From contig MGWJ01000102.1 in NCBI GenBank assembly GCA_001800945.1, positions 1 through 28,273 on the forward strand: a stretch of 28,273 bases of DNA, written 5' to 3'. The translations under genes and the position numbers were made by a program. The notes beneath the pieces are model-generated. The model was not told where the DNA came from. It was given only the letters and a program-made list of their open reading frames with translations, and ran no database searches. Shown in pieces: positions 1-7,664 of the stretch. This DNA comes from Flavobacteria bacterium RIFCSPLOWO2_12_FULL_31_7 (lineage in GTDB: Bacteria; Bacteroidota; Bacteroidia; Flavobacteriales; Flavobacteriaceae). Each line of letters opens with the position of its first letter. Position 1 is the first letter of the stretch.

Positions 1-1
1 T

Positions 2-574
2 GCTCAATATTATATTTTATTAACAGCTTACGACGATTTGTTTTCGGATGATTATATTTTACCATTTGGGAATTTACGCGAAAGTGCAATGGGTAAAAAA
101 AGAGCGAATTTAGTTGTGGTTACCAAATGTCCTGCCACAATTACCAAGCAAGAACAAGAAAATGTAAAGCGTAAATTGAAAGTGAAAGTTCCGGTTTTCT
201 TTACTTCAATTGATTATGATACAGAGGTTTTTGGATCAGAAAATTCAATGGAGGTTTCAAATTTGATAGCTCAAGAAAAAATAATTGTAGCTGGAATTGC
301 CAAACCTAAATATTTTGTAGATTATTTAAATTCTGGAAACGATAAAGTATTAATTTATCCAGATCATCATAATTTTTCGAACCAAGAAATTTCTGAATTA
401 AATGTTTTGGCTCAAGAAAAAATAGTAGTTACTACCGAAAAAGATTTCGTACGTTTAAATGGAAAGATTAATTCTGATAGATTTTTTTATTTACCAATAC
501 GAATTAAGTTGCTTCATGAAGAAGCTCTTTTTAAAGATATAATTAAAAATTGGGTTAAAAATTATTTAACGTAA
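2..574 (+). CDS. lpxK: Tetraacyldisaccharide 4'-kinase, C-terminal part
   Basis: Partial gene: the reading frame is open from base 2 and its start lies left of the window. LpxK phosphorylates the 4' position of the lipid A disaccharide precursor at the inner membrane. The visible start, TAYDDLFSDDYILPFGNLRE, matches the conserved LpxK block (D..LPxGxLRE) after the nucleotide-binding half. The tail contains VTTEKDFVRL and a final YLPIRIKL strand, also typical of the family. About 190 codons remain of a family usually near 340, so the Walker A loop is outside the window. The stop overlaps the 3' end of the receiver fragment on the other strand by 13 bp. Identity rests on motif recall. Confidence 0.88.
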   Translation, partial: AQYYILLTAYDDLFSDDYILPFGNLRESAMGKKRANLVVVTKCPATITKQEQENVKRKLKVKVPVFFTSIDYDTEVFGSENSMEVSNLIAQEKIIVAGIAKPKYFVDYLNSGNDKVLIYPDHHNFSNQEISELNVLAQEKIVVTTEKDFVRLNGKINSDRFFYLPIRIKLLHEEALFKDIIKNWVKNYLT

Positions 575-798
575 GAACTAATTACATTGTAAAAATGTTC
601 CGGCGCAAAAGGTTTAGTAACTACGTCATCCATTCCAAAAGAAAGTAACATTTCTCTATTTTCATTTAATGAAATAGCAGTTAGTGCAACTATAGGTGTA
701 GAAGTGTCGAATTTTCTAATTTCAGCTGTAGCTTCGGTTCCGTTAATTCCTGGCAAGTGAACATCCATTAAAACCAAATCAAATTTATTGTTTTGCAT
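562..798 (-). pseudogene. Detached C-terminal part of a receiver domain (kinase remnant)
   Basis: This is the same reading frame as the histidine kinase just upstream, separated from it only by the in-frame TAA at 814-816. The longest ATG-started piece is 78 aa and holds the second half of a response-regulator receiver. The phospho-acceptor Asp is D12 in LVLMDVHLPG, the switch Thr is T40 in IVALTA, and the conserved Lys is K62 in VTKPFAP. The first strand and acidic pocket (VLLVEDN) are encoded before the stop, so this piece alone cannot be a complete receiver. It is most simply the 3' end of a disrupted gene. Reinitiation at the ATG 16 bases after the stop, or stop readthrough, cannot be excluded. 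Confidence 0.75.
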
Positions 799-813
799 GG
801 CAACAATTGAATC

Positions 814-2733
814 TTAACCGTTGTCAATAATCGTACAAATCATACCTTTGTTTTCTACCATTTTTTTGGTAATCATTTGGTTAATTTTATTGTCTTCTAC
901 TAATAAAACGGTTTTGCCTTTTAGGTTTTCGTGTGAAATAACCTGATTTGTTTCAATGCTTGAGATAGTTTTCAAATCAGACTTGTCAAAATCTAAATTG
1001 AAAAAGAATTTAGTTCCTTTATTAACTTCACTTTCTAAATGAATTTCGCTACCTAGTATTTCAATAATTTTTTTCACAATCGAAAGTCCTAAGCCAGTTC
1101 CGCCATAGGTTCGGTTAATTTCAACAGATCCTTGTGAAAAACTATCGAAAATATTTTCAATTTTATCTTTTGGAATACCAATTCCGTTATCTTGTACAAC
1201 AAATTTTAAAGTGACTTTGTTGTTTTTTTCTTTAACGGTTTTTATTTTTAAGCTTACATCACCGTTTTTAGTAAATTTAATAGAGTTGTTAATTAAATTG
1301 ATTAAAATTTGCGACAATTTTGTGGGATCACCAATTAGGTTTTCATGGCCTTGAATGTCTAAATCTAGTTTGAAATTAATGTTGTTTTTACTGATAAATC
1401 CGCTAAAAGACTGATTGATATTGTTAACTAATTCAACTAAATTGAATTTGATTTTTTCAATATGAACGTTATTGGATTCTAATCTGTTAATTTCTAAAAT
1501 GTCATTAATAAAACTCAACAAATAATTTCCTGAAAATTCTAAAGATTTCAAATAGTTTAACTGACTGGCTTTTGGTTTTTCTTGTAACAATAAATAAGTA
1601 ATTCCGTTTATTGCATTCAACGGTGTTCTTAACTCATGACTTACCGTTGATAAAAATTCTGATCTGGCTTTAGAAGCAAATTCGGCCTTTTCTTTTTGTT
1701 CGGTCAGCTCTTTGTTTTTTTCTTGTAAAAGGCGGTAAGTGTAGGTTCTAATTTTATTGTTTTTATATAATGAAAAACTTAGTAGCGATAAAATAGCGAT
1801 TAAAACAATACTCATAATGCTAATTAATCTCGAAAAACGTATCGATTTTAATTGGTCACTTTTTTCTTTTTCTAGCTTTTCAACAATTTCTAATTGATTG
1901 TCGTGCTCTTTTTTGTTCACCAATAATTCCGTATTAGCTTGATTAGAATTGTTTTTAATTTCGTTTAAAGTTAAAAATTCTTTTAAATAGAAATTGGATA
2001 ATTTATAATCTTCTAATTTTTCGCTGATTAAAATAAGGTTGTTAAGGATTTTCTTTTTAGAAATTCCTACCGAATTATTTTCCACCAACTCCAATGCTTT
2101 TTTAGAATAATCTAGAGCTTTTTGGTAGTTTTTTTGCAGGTAATAAATTTTACTTAATTGATAAACGGCTTCTACTTTGCTGCTTTCAATGTCTTTATTG
2201 TTATCGGCAATTTTCTTAAAAACATGAATGGCTTCATCTAATTTATTACTGGCTTTTAAAGTCAGTCCTTTTTGAAGTTCTAGCAAAGGAAAAGCATCAC
2301 TGGAATTGATTTTGTTGTAAATGATATACGCTTTATCAAAATACATTTTCGCAATTGTGAAATTTCTCTTTTCAAGATATAAAGTTCCTAGTGCATAGTT
2401 GGTTTTAGCTACTTTTGATGAGGAAATTTTGTTTAATTCGTAATAATTTGAACACTTTATAAAGTTGATTATGGCGTCATTATAGTTGTTGTTTTCTAGA
2501 TGTAAACTACCTAAAAAATAGTAGCAATCATATAGTTTTTCGTTGTTATTGTTAGCTTTTGAATAATCGATTGCTTTTTGAACATATTTAATAGCGTCTT
2601 TAGAATTGTATTTTTCTTCGAAAGAATAATTCGCTAACTCTAAAAAATAATTAATGCTGTCAAGATTGTTTTTCTTACTTTGAGAAAAGGTAAACAGGGA
2701 GAAAAAAGTAAGTAAGAAAAAGAGTTTTTTCAT
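814..2733 (-). CDS. TPR-containing hybrid sensor histidine kinase, truncated in its receiver
   Basis: A 639-aa protein. Residues 1-18 form a signal peptide. Residues 25-260 are tetratricopeptide-like helices (for example NYQKALDYSKKALEL). A membrane segment spans about 303-323 and is followed by a short charged coiled coil. The HisKA H-box is FLSTVSHELRTPLNAI with phospho-His H366. The ATPase domain has the N box LINLINNSIKFT, the G1 box DNGIGI and the G2 box GGTGLGLSIV. A receiver begins at about 606 (VLLVEDN) but ends at a TAA after residue 639. The missing half follows in the same frame at 562-813. An intact gene would encode about 723 aa. The input signal and target are unknown. It lies 37 bp downstream of gap and is probably cotranscribed with it. 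Confidence 0.85.
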   Translation of the reverse strand: MKKLFFLLTFFSLFTFSQSKKNNLDSINYFLELANYSFEEKYNSKDAIKYVQKAIDYSKANNNNEKLYDCYYFLGSLHLENNNYNDAIINFIKCSNYYELNKISSSKVAKTNYALGTLYLEKRNFTIAKMYFDKAYIIYNKINSSDAFPLLELQKGLTLKASNKLDEAIHVFKKIADNNKDIESSKVEAVYQLSKIYYLQKNYQKALDYSKKALELVENNSVGISKKKILNNLILISEKLEDYKLSNFYLKEFLTLNEIKNNSNQANTELLVNKKEHDNQLEIVEKLEKEKSDQLKSIRFSRLISIMSIVLIAILSLLSFSLYKNNKIRTYTYRLLQEKNKELTEQKEKAEFASKARSEFLSTVSHELRTPLNAINGITYLLLQEKPKASQLNYLKSLEFSGNYLLSFINDILEINRLESNNVHIEKIKFNLVELVNNINQSFSGFISKNNINFKLDLDIQGHENLIGDPTKLSQILINLINNSIKFTKNGDVSLKIKTVKEKNNKVTLKFVVQDNGIGIPKDKIENIFDSFSQGSVEINRTYGGTGLGLSIVKKIIEILGSEIHLESEVNKGTKFFFNLDFDKSDLKTISSIETNQVISHENLKGKTVLLVEDNKINQMITKKMVENKGMICTIIDNG

Positions 2734-2770
2734 TATTTGTTTTCAAAACTTGAAATTATAGTGGCTAAAA

Positions 2771-3787
2771 TTAATGATTTTTTTTTGATAAAAAAAGTAT
2801 TAAATCCACAATACGAGAGGAATAGCCTATTTCGTTATCATACCAACCTACAATTTTTACCATTTTATCTATTACAGATGTAAGTTGTGCATCAAAAACA
2901 CAAGAGTTAGTATTTCCAATAATATCAACAGAAACTATTGGGTCTTCTGTATATGCTAAAATGTTTTTCAATTCGTTTTCGGATGCCTTTTTGAAAGCTA
3001 AATTAATCTCTTCAATAGAAACTTTTCGATTTACATTGAAAGTAATATCTGTTAAAGAACCATCTGGAACCGGAACACGAATTCCGCAACCACCAATTTT
3101 ACCATCTAATTCTGGGAAAATTTTAGTTATTGCTTTTGCAGCGCCAGTTGTAGTTGGAATTATTGATTGCGAAGCACCTCGAGCACGCCTTAAATCTTTA
3201 TGTGGTTGATCGTGTAAACTTTGATCAGTGGTGTAGGAGTGAACTGTTGTAATGTAAGCTTGCTCAATACCGCACAATTCTTGAATTATTTTTAGCATTG
3301 GCGCCGCATTATTTGTTGTACAACTTGCGTTAGAAATAATGTTTTCCGAACCGTCCAAAATATGTTCATTGACACCTAAAACTACTGTTTTTATTTTGTC
3401 ATCTTCTGGCGGAGCGGATAAAATAACTTTTTTGGCTCCAGCCGAAAGGTGTAATTGTGCGGTTGCTGTAGTTTTAAATTTACCAGTAGCTTCAATTACA
3501 AAATCGATACCTAAAGCTTTCCAAGGTAATTTAGAAATATCACTTTCGTGGAAAAATTGAAATTTTAAATCCTCAACAATTAAAGTTTCGCCTTCAACTG
3601 AAATATCACGATTTAAAACACCATGAATACTATCATATTTCACTAAATGACTCATGGTTTTTATATCCGCAATGTCATTAATAGCAACAACTTCTATATT
3701 AGGATGATTGAGTAATAATCGGAACAAATTTCTTCCAATTCTTCCAAAACCATTTATGGCGATTCTAATTTTTGTGTTTTGATTCAA
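2771..3787 (-). CDS. gap: Glyceraldehyde-3-phosphate dehydrogenase, type I
   Basis: Converts glyceraldehyde 3-phosphate, NAD and phosphate to 1,3-bisphosphoglycerate in glycolysis. The Rossmann motif INGFGRIGRN is at 11-20, followed by AINDIAD at 35-41, whose acidic residue favours NAD over NADP. The catalytic Cys is C156 in SNASCTTN, with His H183 in TTVHSYT. The substrate loop RARGASQSIIPTTTGAAKA follows. The 338-aa length is normal. The start appears to be TTG (complement of 3785-3787): no ATG precedes the Rossmann motif and an in-frame TAG lies just upstream. It sits 15 bp after lipA and 37 bp before the kinase, suggesting one transcript. The position after C156-T-T-N is Asn (CTTNNAAP). 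Confidence 0.97.
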   Translation of the reverse strand: MNQNTKIRIAINGFGRIGRNLFRLLLNHPNIEVVAINDIADIKTMSHLVKYDSIHGVLNRDISVEGETLIVEDLKFQFFHESDISKLPWKALGIDFVIEATGKFKTTATAQLHLSAGAKKVILSAPPEDDKIKTVVLGVNEHILDGSENIISNASCTTNNAAPMLKIIQELCGIEQAYITTVHSYTTDQSLHDQPHKDLRRARGASQSIIPTTTGAAKAITKIFPELDGKIGGCGIRVPVPDGSLTDITFNVNRKVSIEEINLAFKKASENELKNILAYTEDPIVSVDIIGNTNSCVFDAQLTSVIDKMVKIVGWYDNEIGYSSRIVDLILFLSKKNH

Positions 3788-3802
3788 AATCTATTTGTGA
3801 TT

Positions 3803-4669
3803 TTAGTGAATGTGTTTTTCGGCATGATAAGAAGAACGTACTAACGGACCACTTTCCACATGAATGAAACCTAATTCTTTTCCGATCTTTTCGTATTTTT
3901 CAAATTGCTCTGGCGTGATGAATTCTTTAACAGGTAAATGTTTTTTACTTGGTTGTAAATATTGACCAATTGTAACTACATCAACTTTTGCTTCTTTTAA
4001 ATCGTGTAACGTCTGAATTACTTCTTCTTCTGTTTCTCCTAAACCTAACATGATCCCCGATTTGGTTCGGTTTAAACCTTGTTCTTTTAAGTATTTTAAA
4101 ACCGCTAAACTTTTGTCGTATTTCGCTTGAATTCTAACTTCACGAGTTAATCTTCTTACGGTTTCTATATTGTGAGAAACTACTTCTGGAGCCACTTCAA
4201 TAATTTTATCTAAATGTTTTTCACTTCCTTGAAAATCTGGGATTAGAGTTTCTAAAGTAGTTTTTGGGTTCATTCTTCGGATAGCTTTCACTGTTTCTGC
4301 CCAAATAATGGTTCCCATATCTTTTAAATCATCTCTGTCCACACTAGTAATTACAGCATGTTTGATGTTCATGATTTTAATGGAACGTGCTACTTTTTCT
4401 GGTTCTTCCCAATCTACATTTTCAGGACGACCCGTTTTTACACCACAAAATCCGCATGAACGGGTGCAAATATTTCCTAAGATCATAAATGTTGCAGTTC
4501 CTTCACCCCAACATTCACCCATATTTGGGCAACTTCCAGAAGCACAAATAGTATTCAGTTTGTATTTGTCTACTAAACCTCTAAGTTCAGTATATTTTTG
4601 TCCAACCGGTAATTTTACACGTAACCACTTTGGTTTTGGAGTAGGAGGAAATACGCTTTCTGTAGCCAT
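3803..4669 (-). CDS. lipA: Lipoyl synthase
   Basis: Radical-SAM enzyme inserting two sulfurs into protein-bound octanoyl groups to make the lipoyl cofactor of 2-oxoacid dehydrogenases and the glycine cleavage system. The auxiliary [4Fe-4S] cluster motif is C42-x4-C47-x5-C53 (CASGSCPNMGEC). The radical-SAM motif is C68-x3-C72-x2-C75 (CTRSCGFC). The C-terminal RSSY (278-281), which supplies the serine ligand of the auxiliary cluster in known LipA structures, is present. The 288-aa length is normal. It is first gene of a probable lipA-gap-kinase unit, with a candidate -7 element 24 bp upstream. lipB is not in the window. Confidence 0.97.
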   Translation of the reverse strand: MATESVFPPTPKPKWLRVKLPVGQKYTELRGLVDKYKLNTICASGSCPNMGECWGEGTATFMILGNICTRSCGFCGVKTGRPENVDWEEPEKVARSIKIMNIKHAVITSVDRDDLKDMGTIIWAETVKAIRRMNPKTTLETLIPDFQGSEKHLDKIIEVAPEVVSHNIETVRRLTREVRIQAKYDKSLAVLKYLKEQGLNRTKSGIMLGLGETEEEVIQTLHDLKEAKVDVVTIGQYLQPSKKHLPVKEFITPEQFEKYEKIGKELGFIHVESGPLVRSSYHAEKHIH

Positions 4670-4692
4670 AATTTTATTCTAAATTCTGAGTA

Positions 4693-4700
4693 CAAATATA
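4693..4700 (-). promoter_or_regulatory. Candidate -7 element upstream of lipA
   Basis: On the minus strand this reads TATATTTG, a full match to the Bacteroidota -7 consensus TAnnTTTG, about 24 bases before the lipA ATG. A TTTG lies 16 bases further upstream and could serve as the -33 element, although that spacing is a little short. It lies between the tonB terminator and lipA, where a promoter is expected. Confidence 0.5.
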
Positions 4701-4813
4701 CGAAACACATTAAAAACAAATGAAAAGTTTAGATTATATTTTTCTATGGTAATATATCAATTGTTTTTGTTGAATTGTTTTTGAAAATGTAAAGTTTTAT
4801 TAGTTTGATATCA

Positions 4814-4848
4814 TAAAAAAACCACAAAATAAAATGCATTTCGTGGTT
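4814..4848 (-). terminator. Intrinsic terminator of tonB
   Basis: An 11-bp stem pairs 4820-4830 with 4838-4848 around a 7-base loop, with one G-U wobble on the transcribed strand. On the minus strand it is followed by a run of six or more U residues. It lies 27 bp after the tonB stop codon. Confidence 0.8.
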
Positions 4849-4874
4849 CTTAAAATTAAGATGTAGTTGAAATA

Positions 4875-5711
4875 TTATTCTTCAGTTTCAACAAGTTTAA
4901 TTTGTAATGGAAGTCTTTTTTCACTTCTTACAATTTCACCGTTTACTTTCCCTGGTGTCCATTTTTTATTCATTGCTTTTAAAACTCTAATCGCTTCTTT
5001 TTCTAGAGCTTTGTCGCCTTTACTCACCATTCTAATGTCGGTCATTGAACCGTCTTTTTCAATGATAAAAACCAATTCAATTGATAATACATCTTTATTG
5101 AATGAATTTGGAATTTTATAATTTTCTGCGATAAAGCTTCTGAACTTATTAATTCCTCCTGGGAAGCTAGCTTCTACTCCAAAAGTTCCTTTATAAATAG
5201 TGTTTGTTGAAGGGGTTTCTGTTCCGTTTCCACTTGTTGGAGCGGTTGGAGTTGTAACGGTTCCTTCTGGATTTCCAATTGGTCCAGGATTTCCATTTTC
5301 TGTTCCGTTTGGATTGTAAGGTGTTGTAGTATCTGGTTTTTCAGGTTCTACAATTGGCTTTACCGTTGGCTTTTCAACAACTACAGGTGGTACTTTATTT
5401 GGAGTTAAATTTAACTTCGGATTATCTGTTCCTTTTCTTATAATTGGTTTAGGAGTAGCCATTGGAGTAAGTTCAACAATTGTTACAATTTCTGGTAACT
5501 TGTTTGGCTCAGGATTTGTTTTTGGTTTTGAAGCTGGAGTTGTAAATGAAAACAATCCAATTCCAAAAGCAATAGTTCCGAAAGTGATAAGCATGGCTTT
5601 TATTGTAGTTGCATCACTTTCCTTTCTTAATTGGTAAGCACCGTAAGCTTTGTTTCGGTCTTCGAAGGCGATTTCTAGCCATTTTTCGTCTTGTACGTTG
5701 AAGTTTGACAT
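4875..5711 (-). CDS. tonB: Energy transducer TonB family protein
   Basis: Transmits proton-motive-force energy from the inner membrane to TonB-dependent outer-membrane transporters. The cytoplasmic N-terminus carries the flavobacterial TonB block (EDRNKAYGAYQLRK, 17-30). One membrane segment spans about 37-57. A long periplasmic linker rich in Pro, Thr and Gly covers about 60-160. The TonB C-terminal domain starts near 175 (FPGGINKFRSFIAENYKIP) and ends with KWTPGKVNGEIV. The 278-aa length is usual. Genomes of this group carry several tonB paralogues, so the partner transporters are unknown; no exbB or exbD is in the window. It has its own terminator, and a sigma-54-like element lies upstream. 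Confidence 0.92.
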   Translation of the reverse strand: MSNFNVQDEKWLEIAFEDRNKAYGAYQLRKESDATTIKAMLITFGTIAFGIGLFSFTTPASKPKTNPEPNKLPEIVTIVELTPMATPKPIIRKGTDNPKLNLTPNKVPPVVVEKPTVKPIVEPEKPDTTTPYNPNGTENGNPGPIGNPEGTVTTPTAPTSGNGTETPSTNTIYKGTFGVEASFPGGINKFRSFIAENYKIPNSFNKDVLSIELVFIIEKDGSMTDIRMVSKGDKALEKEAIRVLKAMNKKWTPGKVNGEIVRSEKRLPLQIKLVETEE

Positions 5712-5757
5712 AATATATAGTTTTTAAGGTTGATACTTGCGTATAATTTAAACCTTA

Positions 5758-5773
5758 TGAAATAATCGTGCCA
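5758..5773 (-). promoter_or_regulatory. Candidate sigma-54-like promoter of tonB
   Basis: On the minus strand the sequence reads TGGCACG-ATTA-TTTCA. The -24/-12 consensus of sigma-54 promoters is TGGCACG-N4-TTGCA, so one core position differs (G to T in TTGC). The start would fall near 5747, leaving a leader of about 36 bases. No TAnnTTTG element occurs between the MFS gene and tonB. This is pattern matching only; whether this genome has rpoN is not visible here. Confidence 0.35.
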
Positions 5774-5803
5774 AAAATTCAAGCAAATAGTAATTTTATT
5801 GAA

Positions 5804-7048
5804 TTATTCTGTGTATTCTAGATCGATATTGTGAGTTTCTGCAATGGTTAAAGTGGCGTAAATGGCCAGAATGAATACAATTATTCCAACAATAATGGCG
5901 CTATTAATTACTCCAGAACTGGGTTTGAAAAAATCAAATCCAATTAACATTACAGGTAATAATCCTCGAACCATATTCGGAATCGTTGTTGCGGCGGTAC
6001 TTCGGATATTTGTACCGAATTGCTCTGCGCCAATAGTAACAAACATAGCCCAATATCCTGTTCCTAAACCAAACCAAGCGCAGAAAAAGTAATAAGAATT
6101 CTCAGTTTTTGCCATTCCTGAAAGTAATAATGAAACTCCAACTATCGTGAAAAGTAACATATAAAAAATGGCTTTTTTTCTCGATTTTAAATAATGCGAA
6201 ATGATGCCACTGGCAAAATCACCAGCAGAAATTCCAATATAAGCCCACATGATAGCTTTTCCTGGAACCAGATTTTCAATTCCCATTGCTGTTGCGAACT
6301 GATTCGCCATTAAGGCTAAAATTCCGATGCAATACCAAGTTGGCAAACCAATTAAAATACATTTTAAATATTTAGTAAAACGTTCTTTTGAATTGAAAAG
6401 CATCAAGAAATTTCCTTTTTTTACAGAGGAATCATGCTCAATATCTTTGTAAATTCCAGATTCTGAAACACTAACTCGTAAAACTAATAAAACCAAACCT
6501 AAAGCGCCACCAATAAAATAAGAAGTAGTCCATTCTGAAGTCATTTGAACGGTTAATTGTGCGACAACTGCGCCTAATAATCCAAAACCGGCAACTATTG
6601 AAGTTCCGATTGCTCGTAAATTTTTAGGTAACGATTCGGAAACTAAAGTGATTCCAGCTCCTAATTCGCCAGCTAAACCGATTCCGGCAATAAAACGCAA
6701 TGCAGCATAAATTCCCACTATGTTTTCTTGAGGAAATTGCGGTAAAAATCCGCAGGCAATATTCGCTAAAGAATACACCAATATCGAACCAAATAATACA
6801 GAAAGTCGTCCTTTTTTATCACCTAAAATTCCCCAAAGAATTCCTCCAATTAGTAAGCCCGACATTTGCCAGTTTATAATAGTTGTGCCTACTTCGTCCG
6901 CGTTTAATCCTAATGAGTTTAAACTCGGCACGCGCACAATTCCGAAAAGTAATAAATCGTAAATATCTACAAAATACCCTAAGGCTGCGATAACAACAGG
7001 AATTGAAAAAAGATGTTTTAGTTTTTCAGAAAAAGTAAAGTTTTCCAT
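5804..7048 (-). CDS. MFS transporter, metabolite:proton symporter type
   Basis: A 414-aa protein with about 12 hydrophobic segments in two halves, typical of the major facilitator superfamily. The loop-2/3 signature is GDKKGRLS at 76-83. A membrane-embedded acidic cluster, YFVDIYD, lies in helix 1. RFIAGIGLAGELGAGITLVSE around helices 4-5 resembles the sugar/metabolite:H+ symporter branch, with the usual R..xGxGxGGE pattern. The substrate cannot be read from sequence. It lies 52 bp downstream of the sigma-factor gene. A TAGGTTTG element (7068-7075, minus strand) sits 20 bases before the start, so it may have its own promoter as well as readthrough from the sigma gene. Confidence 0.88.
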   Translation of the reverse strand: MENFTFSEKLKHLFSIPVVIAALGYFVDIYDLLLFGIVRVPSLNSLGLNADEVGTTIINWQMSGLLIGGILWGILGDKKGRLSVLFGSILVYSLANIACGFLPQFPQENIVGIYAALRFIAGIGLAGELGAGITLVSESLPKNLRAIGTSIVAGFGLLGAVVAQLTVQMTSEWTTSYFIGGALGLVLLVLRVSVSESGIYKDIEHDSSVKKGNFLMLFNSKERFTKYLKCILIGLPTWYCIGILALMANQFATAMGIENLVPGKAIMWAYIGISAGDFASGIISHYLKSRKKAIFYMLLFTIVGVSLLLSGMAKTENSYYFFCAWFGLGTGYWAMFVTIGAEQFGTNIRSTAATTIPNMVRGLLPVMLIGFDFFKPSSGVINSAIIVGIIVFILAIYATLTIAETHNIDLEYTE

Positions 7049-7067
7049 ATTGGTTTTTAAATTTTGC

Positions 7068-7075
7068 CAAACCTA
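7068..7075 (-). promoter_or_regulatory. Possible -7 element before the MFS gene
   Basis: Minus-strand TAGGTTTG fits TAnnTTTG and lies 20 bases before the ATG. No TTG-type -33 element is visible at the right distance, so this is a weak call. Confidence 0.3.
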
Positions 7076-7100
7076 ATGAAAATTTTGATGAAGAGAAAAT

Positions 7101-7664
7101 CTATTTTCCGCTAATAATTTCTGCTAATAATTTTTTAGCACGAAGTAATTTGATTTTGATGTTATTTAGTGGTTCATTTAACTGTTCCGCCATTTCTTGA
7201 TAACTCATTTCTTGGAAATAACGTAACTGAATCACTTCTTGATAGGCTGGTTTTAATTGTTTAATTTGCTGAAGTAATTTAGATAAATTTTGTTCAGTAA
7301 TGATGATGTCTTCTACAGTTGGCGAATCGTCTAAAACTTGATTGGCGATGCTGTCTTCTTCATCAGTAATTTCAAGAAATAACGTCGATTTCTTCTTGCG
7401 AAGCATATCAATATGGACATTTTTTGCAATCGTAATTAACCAAGTATTGAAGCCGAATTCAGGATTATAAGTTCCGATTTTGTCAAACGCTTTGGCGAAA
7501 GTTTCTATAACGATGTCGTCTGTGTCGGTTTCGTTTTCTGTACGTTTCAGCATATAACCGTACACTTCATTCCAATAAAAATCGAGAAGAAAAGTAAAAG
7601 CAACTTGGTCGCCCAATTTTGCCTTTTGTATGTTTTTAAGTATTTTTTCTTGTTTTACTTCCAA
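7101..7664 (-). CDS. RNA polymerase sigma factor, sigma-70 family (ECF type)
   Basis: A 187-aa ECF-size sigma factor. Region 2 includes VETFAKAFDKIG and FGFNTWLITIAKNVHIDMLRKKK (about 50-95), for core binding and -10 recognition. Region 4 is the helix-turn-helix YQEVIQLRYFQEMSYQEMAE plus IKIKLLRAKKLL (about 140-180), for -35 recognition. There is no C-terminal extension. The start is most likely TTG at 7662-7664: no ATG occurs before region 2, and the TTG lies inside the last codons of the glycosyltransferase with a 10-bp overlap, suggesting translational coupling. No anti-sigma factor is adjacent, so control may be transcriptional or act through a distant partner. Its regulon is unknown. Confidence 0.92.
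   Translation of the reverse strand: MEVKQEKILKNIQKAKLGDQVAFTFLLDFYWNEVYGYMLKRTENETDTDDIVIETFAKAFDKIGTYNPEFGFNTWLITIAKNVHIDMLRKKKSTLFLEITDEEDSIANQVLDDSPTVEDIIITEQNLSKLLQQIKQLKPAYQEVIQLRYFQEMSYQEMAEQLNEPLNNIKIKLLRAKKLLAEIISGK

Noticed and set aside
562..2733. Frameshift as the cause of the kinase split
   Set aside because: Both parts are in the same frame, so the break is a single stop codon, not an indel.
2961..3560. Plus-strand frames opposite gap
   Set aside because: Shadows of the GAPDH coding strand; Ser/Ala/Pro-rich antisense composition and no start signals.
4308..4682. 124-aa plus-strand frame opposite lipA
   Set aside because: It is the antisense shadow of a strongly conserved gene and shows no family motif.
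4670..4874. Riboswitch or leader RNA before lipA
   Set aside because: The gap holds the tonB terminator and a -7 element close to lipA, leaving a leader too short for a riboswitch.
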